A stretch of 11,717 bases of DNA from CAYURR01 sp964446745 (GTDB lineage Bacteria > Bacillota > Clostridia > Lachnospirales > WQUN01). Under the pieces are notes generated by a model. The model worked only from the letters and a program-made list of their open reading frames with translations, did no database searches and was not told the origin of the DNA. The position numbers and the translations under genes were made by a program. Below are positions 6,137 through 11,717 of this stretch, piece by piece. The first letter of the stretch is position 1. Each line of letters begins with the position of its first letter. The DNA is taken from assembly GCA_964446745.1 (NCBI GenBank), contig CAYURR010000089.1, forward strand, positions 1 to 11,717, in the 5' to 3' direction.

Positions 6137-8527
6137 TCACACGATTTCATTTTTCATATCCCGGTGCGTGGTGATACCGGCATATAAGTCGTAGTATTCG
6201 TCGCTGAGCGCATAGATATTGAGCTTGTCATTGATCAGTCGGATCGCCTGCAGCTTACTAAACAACTCGAACTCATATCTGAACAGATTGACACTGTAAC
6301 GCTGCGCCTTACGCAATAGCTGATATTGCTCCTTTAGGTCGTAGCTTTCTTGAATGTCGTCTATCAGTTTCACACCGTCGCTGCCAAACGGAACCAGCAC
6401 GGGGGTCGTGATGCTGTCTATAACCGAGAAATATTCGTTTGCGGTCTTGAAGCTCTGGATCAAAACTGTTTCATTTAGGTTCACATCAGGTATAGCTTGA
6501 TATGCCTTCCGTCCTGTGTTGTTAGACGAGAGCAGATCGTACAGCTCGGTGTTTAACGGCTTGCAGTAATAGTCCATCTCGTCCTTGAGATTGCTGTAAT
6601 AGTATTCGAAGTATTGTTTTATGGCCTTTTGGGACATGATGTCACCGTCGTATAGGCTCTTATCGGCCCTCATTTCATTGAGCATCCGGACTGTGATATC
6701 ACGGCCCTTCTTGATCTCGGGCAGAAAATCAAGGTTCTCATCCTTCGGGTTCACGATAAAGACTTGGTAATCGTGTCCGTCCTCGTTGTCCGAAAAAGGC
6801 TTGCATTCGCGGTTGCAGCGTCCGGCGGCTTGTGCGATGCTGTCTAACCCGGTCACGGAGCGTATTACGCAATTGAAGCTGATGTCCACACCGGCTTCGA
6901 TCAACGGGGTGCTTACGCATACGACCGGCTCGTCTTTGTCCGGCTCAATACGACCGAGCACCTCCATACGGTGGGCAGCGCACATATTTGTACTCAGATG
7001 ATGCACGTTGCCGATTTCGGATCGCAGAGCGGTGTAGAGCTCCAATGCGACGCGCTTTGTGTTTACGATTACGAGCACTGTCGAGAAGCGCTCGTATTGC
7101 TCGACCACAAAATCCTTTAACATATCGATATCGTGTCCGCCGACGATCGTAGCATCGACTGCTCGGTTACGCTTAAAGCCCGCGAAGTATTTCTCCTCGT
7201 CGCGGATGATCCGGCTGTCAGGGAGACCACGGAGCGGGTGATCCGGGTATTCGAGGGTCGGCTGGGTGGCTGTGCAGAGCACGGCGGTTGTCTTGCAGAT
7301 CCCGGTCAGGAAATTGATTGCGCCGTTAAATAGGGAGATGCACTTAATCGGCACGGTCTGGATTTCGTCGAAGATAACAACGGCATTAATTAGGGCTTGC
7401 ATACGCCGAGCGCGCTTGGAGCCGCTGCCGTATATGCTGTCTAAAAAGCTGACCATTGTGGTAAAGATGATTTGGCTGTGCCAGTTCTGCGAGAGGACTT
7501 CACTGGTGTAACTGATTGCGTCCTCTGATATATTGCTGTGATGCTCGAGCAAGATACCCTCTTGTGCTAAAATCCCGGCCACAACCTTTACGTTTTGATC
7601 AATGATCGTGATAAACGGCACCACGTAGATGATGCGCTCCTTCTTATGCTCCATGGCATGCTTGATCGCGAAGCGCAGACCCGCCAATGTCTTGCCGGAG
7701 CCGCATGGTAGTGTGAGCCTATAGATCGAGCGTTCAGACAAGCCAGCTGCCTCGCATTGTTCGGATATCTCCATGCGCAAGAGATTGATAGCCTTGCCCG
7801 AGGGCTTGTTTGACAAATAAGCCTTAAGGCGGCTCAAGCATTCCTCCCATGGCATGAATGCAGCTGGCATTTTGCTGTCGGTCATGAATTCGTATGTATC
7901 CTGCCTGTCTGCGTCTAACAAGCAGCTATAGATAAGCCGTGCGAGCAGTCCCAAGCCTAAGAAGAATTCTGTTTTATTATTTTGTGAATATCCCTTTATC
8001 CGCTCGGCTGCGAGCAATATTTCGTCGATTGCTTGCTTCATCCTCTGCTTGTCCTCAGTGATGGAAAGGAACTCGGGGCTCAGATTTGCATATGCCTCTT
8101 GCTTGCGTGTTTTTTCCTCGGGCTTACGCATGGTGTCCAAATAGACGAAGTGGCCATCCGGTGTAAGCACATCCGTGAGAGTACCGTGATGCGATGCGAT
8201 CGCCATAGCAAGGACTTGAGCCGAAAGCGCTGCCGCGAAGTTTTTGCCGGTTGGAATGAACGTTTTGTGGATGAATTCTGATATCAGCTGTGCACCAGTG
8301 GTCGAATGGGTAATCTCACCGCGCTTGTGCTTGCTGTTTTCATCAGTTAGATATTCTTGAAACGCTGATGTAGATTTACCGATGTCATGATATAACCCAG
8401 CAAAAAAACATGCCTGCTCCAGCCCGATGCTTTTGCCCAACTGGGCGGCAAACGTGGCTGAATGCAGGCAATGTGATTCTAGCGATTGTTCTCTGTTTTG
8501 GTCCTTTTCAATATGCGCAAGATACAA
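6137..8527 (-). CDS. cas3: Cas3 HD nuclease-helicase (type I-C)
   Basis: Cas3 is recruited to the R-loop made by Cascade and unwinds and shreds the target DNA. From the TTG at 8527 the protein is 796 aa. Numbered from that start, an HD nuclease domain comes first: H19 and H22 (ESHCLHS), H47-D48 (LYHDIGK), H113-H114 (ASHHGT) and D205/D207 (LDADRQD). A superfamily 2 helicase follows: Walker A around K279 (PCGSGKT), DEIQ box at 387-390, TATQPT at 419-424, and QAAGRCNRE at 566-574. The TTG start is preferred over an ATG at 8608. GGAGGG (8539-8534) lies 6 nt before TTG, homologues start near YLAHI, the ATG has no ribosome binding site, and a TATAAT promoter lies inside the 27-residue extension. 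It is the first gene of the operon. All core motifs are intact. Confidence 0.96.
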   Translation of the reverse strand: MYLAHIEKDQNREQSLESHCLHSATFAAQLGKSIGLEQACFFAGLYHDIGKSTSAFQEYLTDENSKHKRGEITHSTTGAQLISEFIHKTFIPTGKNFAAALSAQVLAMAIASHHGTLTDVLTPDGHFVYLDTMRKPEEKTRKQEAYANLSPEFLSITEDKQRMKQAIDEILLAAERIKGYSQNNKTEFFLGLGLLARLIYSCLLDADRQDTYEFMTDSKMPAAFMPWEECLSRLKAYLSNKPSGKAINLLRMEISEQCEAAGLSERSIYRLTLPCGSGKTLAGLRFAIKHAMEHKKERIIYVVPFITIIDQNVKVVAGILAQEGILLEHHSNISEDAISYTSEVLSQNWHSQIIFTTMVSFLDSIYGSGSKRARRMQALINAVVIFDEIQTVPIKCISLFNGAINFLTGICKTTAVLCTATQPTLEYPDHPLRGLPDSRIIRDEEKYFAGFKRNRAVDATIVGGHDIDMLKDFVVEQYERFSTVLVIVNTKRVALELYTALRSEIGNVHHLSTNMCAAHRMEVLGRIEPDKDEPVVCVSTPLIEAGVDISFNCVIRSVTGLDSIAQAAGRCNRECKPFSDNEDGHDYQVFIVNPKDENLDFLPEIKKGRDITVRMLNEMRADKSLYDGDIMSQKAIKQYFEYYYSNLKDEMDYYCKPLNTELYDLLSSNNTGRKAYQAIPDVNLNETVLIQSFKTANEYFSVIDSITTPVLVPFGSDGVKLIDDIQESYDLKEQYQLLRKAQRYSVNLFRYEFELFSKLQAIRLINDKLNIYALSDEYYDLYAGITTHRDMKNEIV

Positions 8528-8533
8528 GTGAAG

Positions 8534-8539
8534 CCCTCC
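8534..8539 (-). promoter_or_regulatory. Ribosome binding site deciding the cas3 TTG start
   Basis: GGAGGG on the minus strand is followed after 6 nt by TTG at 8527, which begins the codons for LYLAHIEK. Cas3 proteins of this type usually start close to that motif. The in-frame ATG at 8608 has only T- and A-rich sequence upstream. Confidence 0.75.
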
Positions 8540-8561
8540 ATTCGGATGTGTAGTAGGGATT

Positions 8562-8574
8562 GTGAAGAATTCAC
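8562..8574. repeat. Short inverted repeat in the cas3 5' leader
   Basis: GTGAA-GAA-TTCAC is a perfect 5-bp inverted repeat with a 3-bp centre, located about 7-19 nt downstream of the predicted transcription start. It could be a second operator half or a small RNA hairpin in the cas3 leader. The arms are short, so chance is a real possibility. Confidence 0.3.
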
Positions 8575-8587
8575 TATATGTCTGCAC

Positions 8588-8615
8588 ATTATAACATAAT
8601 GTTAGCATTATTCAA
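8588..8615 (-). promoter_or_regulatory. Promoter of the cas operon (sigma-A type)
   Basis: A perfect -10 box TATAAT at 8593-8588 is extended upstream as TGTTATAAT (TGn motif). A candidate -35, TTGAAT (4 of 6 consensus bases), sits at 8615-8610 with a 16-bp spacer. Transcription would start near 8581, leaving a leader of about 54 nt before the cas3 TTG start. It is the only convincing promoter between the amidohydrolase gene and cas3. Spacing and sequence are seen; activity is inferred. Confidence 0.7.
8596..8611. promoter_or_regulatory. Operator-like inverted repeat in cas promoter
   Basis: ATAATG-TTAG-CATTAT is a perfect 6-bp inverted repeat with a 4-bp centre. It fills the spacer between the -35 and -10 boxes, just where a repressor would block RNA polymerase. 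It is too AT-rich to be a good terminator for the amidohydrolase gene upstream. No regulator gene is present in the window, so the binding protein is unknown, and a chance palindrome in AT-rich DNA remains possible. Confidence 0.45.
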
Positions 8616-8630
8616 CAAATAAATACAATA

Positions 8631-10661
8631 TTATTGTTCGGTGGCTTGTGCATACTCCGCGATCTGTAGCGCATCCTTAAGCGATATGTAGATCTCACCC
8701 TTAAAGATCAAAGGCATACCATCGAGATATGTCTCAGTGCCCAATATCTCACAGGCTGTATCGGAGACGGCCATAGACGCGAGCGGAGCGGTGCGCTCAT
8801 TGGTTTTATCGGATGTATCGATCACTATGCCGCCGTCCTCTGCTAATTCATAGCTGAGGTTGTTCATGCCACAAAAAGCGGATGCGGAGACATATTCCAT
8901 ACCGAACAGCTCGTAGACATCGAGCGCGTCTAAATCGGTCTGATCGGGATCGACGGTCTCGCCGTGCGCGTCGGTCAAACGTATAGGCTGTTGACTCTGA
9001 TCGGGGCTCTTGACATGCGAATAGATGGGCTTGCCCGGTGTGGACTTCGGGAAAATGTGGTCGCCGTTTACATTGTCATAGACGAGCTCGCCGTTTACAA
9101 ACACATACTTAAAGCCCTCGGAATACTGAGCGACATCCTCATTCGTAGCCTTGTCGATCACGGTGTTAAAATCAAATATCGCCAAATCCGCGTCCGCGCC
9201 TATCTCGATGCGGCCCTTTCCGCGGATGTCATAGGACGCGGGGCCGAGCTGCTTCGCGGGTAGGTATGAGGTCTTTGCGAGCGCGTCCATCAGGCTCAGC
9301 ACGTTTTCCTCGCGCACATACTTACCGATCAGGCGCGCGTAATTGCCCGCGCCGCGCGGATGGCTGTCCAGCGATGTCTCTAAGATCGTGTCGCTCGCGG
9401 TATAGACATAGGGTTTCGTGAGAGCTAGACGCACCTCTTCCTCGGGTATCGAGCCATTTGCTATGACGAGCCTGTTTTGCGAGCGGTAGCGTGCGAAGTC
9501 AGCTTCGGTGAAACGTGCCGAGTGGTTTGCGAGCTGCAGATCCCCATAGTCGAGACCGAAACGGTCCTGCCAGCCCTTTGAGAAGCGCATGGAGCCTAAG
9601 TATGTAGCCCAGGAATCATATGGATAGAGATCGGCTGTAATGTCGAGGCCCTTGTCTATGTAGCTCTCGATAAGCGAGTATGCCTCGTCTGCACAGAAGG
9701 TGGAGCCTGTGCTCGTGATATGTAATATATGTATCGAAGCGCCTGTGGCCTCTGACAGGTCTATGACCTCTTGCAAGGCCTTTATGCTGTTATTTTCGCC
9801 TTTGTTGGTGGAGTAGCGGATGTGATGGTATGTGCCTACGCCGTACTGTGCCGCAACCTTGAACGCCGCGAGCATCTCTGCGCCCTGCACGCCCGGCGTG
9901 TACTCCGTACTGATCGAGACACCCAGCGCGCCGTCGATGATGTTCTGTGCGATGGTGTCCGACAGCCTCTGCAAATCCGCCTCCTTTGTCATCGGGGTTG
10001 TGATGCCGTATCCGAGGGAAGAGCGGATCTTTGTGACGAAGTTGGACGCGCCATAGTTTACCTTACGCGGGTTTCTGTTCCAGCTGTTGTACCATGATTT
10101 CGCGTTCGCCGCGCCACCATGCATCAAAAGGTTCGTCGTGACACCGTCCGCGATCTTGTATTTCTCGCCGAAGTTGTTCGGCTCGTAGGAGTCGATGTCG
10201 ATAAAGCCCGGCGCTACGATATAACCGCTTACATCATAGCTTTGCTCGCCATGTAGCGGGGCTTTTGATATCGCGGCGATCTTGCCGTCCTTGATGCCGA
10301 TATTTACAGCGGAGAGATCCGTGCGGGTCTCGGGGTTCATCAGACGCGCGTTCTCGATGACCGTGTCATATTGGGTATAATCCGGCGTTGGTTCGGGCTT
10401 CTTAGAGACATTTTGCAGCGGATCAGTAGTGGGCGAGGGTGATGGGGTGGGGGCAGGTGTTTCTGCAGTTGCCGATGTTTCCACCTCGGGCATATCGTCC
10501 TCGGGCGGTGCAGTCGCGGGCTTGGGCACCTGGGCTGTGTCCTGCGCGAGCGCGATGGCTTGCTGTTCGATCTTCGCGTTGGGTGTAAGACCGCATGCGG
10601 TCAAAAGCATACATCCGCAGATTGTGAGTATGTAGAATAACGGCTTTATATCTTTTAACAT
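8631..10661 (-). CDS. Lipoprotein amidohydrolase, D-aminoacylase-like, altered metal site
   Basis: This 676-aa protein is probably anchored outside the cell. Residues 1-23 are a lipoprotein signal ending in the lipobox LTAC (Cys23), followed by a Pro/Thr/Ser-rich linker to about residue 95. The amidohydrolase domain (about 98-545) resembles N-acyl-D-amino-acid deacylases: VAPGFIDI (149-156), DGVTTNLL (172-179), HIR with H280, ILHITSTG with H314, ASD with D424, HPRGAGNYARLIGKYVREE (434-452) and the ADLAIFD end motif. The usual HxH after GFID is replaced by D157-S-Y159, and the GNCG cysteine by Gly in MHGG. Substrate and even activity are therefore uncertain. The last 100 residues (about 575-670) look like a copper amine oxidase N-terminal-type stalk domain, common in clostridial surface proteins. 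The ATG at 10661 has AGAGGAAG 7 nt upstream. It has no evident link to CRISPR. Confidence 0.85.
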   Translation of the reverse strand: MLKDIKPLFYILTICGCMLLTACGLTPNAKIEQQAIALAQDTAQVPKPATAPPEDDMPEVETSATAETPAPTPSPSPTTDPLQNVSKKPEPTPDYTQYDTVIENARLMNPETRTDLSAVNIGIKDGKIAAISKAPLHGEQSYDVSGYIVAPGFIDIDSYEPNNFGEKYKIADGVTTNLLMHGGAANAKSWYNSWNRNPRKVNYGASNFVTKIRSSLGYGITTPMTKEADLQRLSDTIAQNIIDGALGVSISTEYTPGVQGAEMLAAFKVAAQYGVGTYHHIRYSTNKGENNSIKALQEVIDLSEATGASIHILHITSTGSTFCADEAYSLIESYIDKGLDITADLYPYDSWATYLGSMRFSKGWQDRFGLDYGDLQLANHSARFTEADFARYRSQNRLVIANGSIPEEEVRLALTKPYVYTASDTILETSLDSHPRGAGNYARLIGKYVREENVLSLMDALAKTSYLPAKQLGPASYDIRGKGRIEIGADADLAIFDFNTVIDKATNEDVAQYSEGFKYVFVNGELVYDNVNGDHIFPKSTPGKPIYSHVKSPDQSQQPIRLTDAHGETVDPDQTDLDALDVYELFGMEYVSASAFCGMNNLSYELAEDGGIVIDTSDKTNERTAPLASMAVSDTACEILGTETYLDGMPLIFKGEIYISLKDALQIAEYAQATEQ

Positions 10662-10699
10662 TTGTATACTTCCTCTTATCGTAATGTGTTTCCGATAAC

Positions 10700-10738
10700 A
10701 ACGGACCCGTGGGGCAAATAAGGCCCCGCGGATCCGTT
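10700..10738. terminator. Inverted-repeat terminator after the permease gene
   Basis: Arms 10701-10715 and 10723-10737 form a GC-rich stem of 15 positions with one G-U pair and one mismatch, closed by a 7-nt loop; an extra A-T pair at 10700/10738 extends it. It lies 18 nt past the permease stop, so it probably ends that transcript. On the minus strand it is followed by a short TTGTTA. On the plus strand it is followed by the better T-run TTTTATTTTG, so it may work in both directions. Confidence 0.75.
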
Positions 10739-10755
10739 TTATTTTGCTGCGAATA

Positions 10756-11717
10756 TTAACCGAAGATGAAGTTAAGAATAAACAAGGCCGTTACGATGTA
10801 CATCATGATGTTGAGCTCCTTGGCCCTGCCGGTCAAAAGCTTTATAACAACAAACGAGATCACACCGAACGCAAGGCCCGTCGAGATGCTGTAGGTAAGC
10901 GGCATCATAACGATACACAGGAAAGCCGGGAAGCCCTCGGTGAAGTCCGTGAAGTTGATACGCGTAACGGTCTCGATCATGTACAGACCCGTAACGATCA
11001 GCGCGGGAGCCGTAGCAAAGCCCGGGATCGCCGTAAACACAGGCGCGAAAAACAACGAGAACAAAAACAGCACACCAACGACGGCTGCGGTAAGACCCGT
11101 GCGTCCGCCCTCGGAGACACCGGTCGCGCTCTCGACATAGGTCGTGACGGTGGATGTACCGAGCACGGCGCCTGCAGTCGTACCGATCGCATCGGCCAGA
11201 AGAGCCTGTTTGAGGTTCGGTATCGAGCCGTCCTTTTTGACGAAGCCGGCCTTTTCCGATACGCCGATCAATGTCGCGATCGTGTCAAATATATCGATAT
11301 ACAAGAACGCGAGCACAACTACGATAAAGTTGAACAGGTTGAAGTTTGAGAACGCGCCACTCTGTAACGCGGATATCAGATTAAAGCCCGATATCGACGG
11401 CGGAGCGGAAAACAGCGCAATTTGCCCTGCGGAATTGGTCGGATACAGGCTGAACATTCCGATCTCCGGGTTTGGCACATAAAGTCCTGTGAGCTGACAA
11501 ATCAGGCCCAATACATATGTTGCGAGGATGCCCCAAAGCAGGGCTCCCTTTACTTTCTTTACGATCAAAACGACTGTGACGATAACACCGATAATGGAGA
11601 GGATGACGGTAAGGCCCTTAATATTACCAAGGGTGACGGTAGTGGCGGTGCTGGGCACAACAAGGCCGCAGTTACTCAGACCGATAAAGCAGATAAACAA
11701 GCCGATGCCGACGCTTA
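10756..11717 (-). CDS. NCS2/AzgA-type purine permease, 5' end missing
   Basis: This is an inner-membrane transporter that most likely imports purine bases (adenine, guanine or hypoxanthine) with protons. The frame stays open to the right edge of the window: upstream of the codon at 11700 it reads SVGIG and continues LFICFIGLSNCGLVVPS. About 319 residues are visible. The family is usually about 430-450 aa, so roughly the first quarter lies outside the window. Signature segments are IDIFDTIATLIGVSEKAGF, then DGSIPNLKQALLADAIGT and TSTVTTYVESATGVSEGGR, the substrate-binding and re-entrant region of this family. At least seven hydrophobic membrane stretches alternate with short loops, and the protein ends in a hydrophobic helix, FILNFIFG. 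It stops in TAA and is followed by a terminator. The exact substrate cannot be told. Any purine-responsive riboswitch would lie beyond the window. Confidence 0.92.
   Translation of the reverse strand, partial: SVGIGLFICFIGLSNCGLVVPSTATTVTLGNIKGLTVILSIIGVIVTVVLIVKKVKGALLWGILATYVLGLICQLTGLYVPNPEIGMFSLYPTNSAGQIALFSAPPSISGFNLISALQSGAFSNFNLFNFIVVVLAFLYIDIFDTIATLIGVSEKAGFVKKDGSIPNLKQALLADAIGTTAGAVLGTSTVTTYVESATGVSEGGRTGLTAAVVGVLFLFSLFFAPVFTAIPGFATAPALIVTGLYMIETVTRINFTDFTEGFPAFLCIVMMPLTYSISTGLAFGVISFVVIKLLTGRAKELNIMMYIVTALFILNFIFG

Noticed and set aside
8596..8611. Palindrome as a terminator of the amidohydrolase gene
   Set aside because: The stem is only 6 bp and nearly all A-T, and it sits within the cas promoter.
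8631..11717. Amidohydrolase and permease as accessory CRISPR or defence genes
   Set aside because: One resembles a D-aminoacylase-type surface protein and the other a purine transporter; they are separated from cas genes by a promoter, and neither family is linked to type I-C systems.

Overview
The window holds a complete, apparently intact type I-C (Csd/Dvulg) CRISPR-Cas locus with its array at the left edge. To its right lie a lipoprotein amidohydrolase and the 3' part of a purine permease. Every gene is on the minus strand, so transcription runs right to left. The strong GGAGG-type ribosome binding sites, the extended -10 promoter, the lipoprotein with a stalk-like C-terminal domain and the moderate GC content suggest a Firmicute, most likely a clostridial relative. 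The sequence does not allow a species call.

Layout from right to left (5' to 3' on the coding strand): an NCS2/AzgA-type purine permease cut by the window edge (10756-11717); an inverted-repeat terminator (10700-10738); a 676-aa lipoprotein related to N-acyl-D-amino-acid deacylases but with altered metal-site residues (8631-10661); a short promoter region (8528-8630); then cas3 - cas5c - cas8c - cas7c - cas4 - cas1 - cas2 (8527 down to 686); a leader of about 210 bp (475-685); and at least seven full 32-bp repeats (1-474). The array continues past position 1.

The cas genes are separated by 1-8 nt or overlap by 4 nt, and most downstream ribosome binding sites lie inside the preceding gene, so this looks like one translationally coupled operon. 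Cas4-Cas1-Cas2 would acquire spacers next to the leader. Cas5c would cut the pre-crRNA (type I-C has no Cas6). Cas5c, Cas7c and Cas8c, plus a Cas11c small subunit, would form Cascade, and Cas3 would degrade the target. Cas11c has no gene of its own; a good internal ribosome binding site and ATG inside cas8c (ATG at 3891) would produce it as a 120-aa protein.

The less routine points are the internal Cas11c start; a TTG start for cas3 that removes 27 residues from the longest reading and exposes a promoter with an operator-like inverted repeat between its -35 and -10; a canonical G-quadruplex motif, a threefold TTTGGATA repeat and a 10-bp inverted repeat in the leader; and the loss of the HxH metal motif in the amidohydrolase. 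I see no undescribed defence system beyond this I-C locus.
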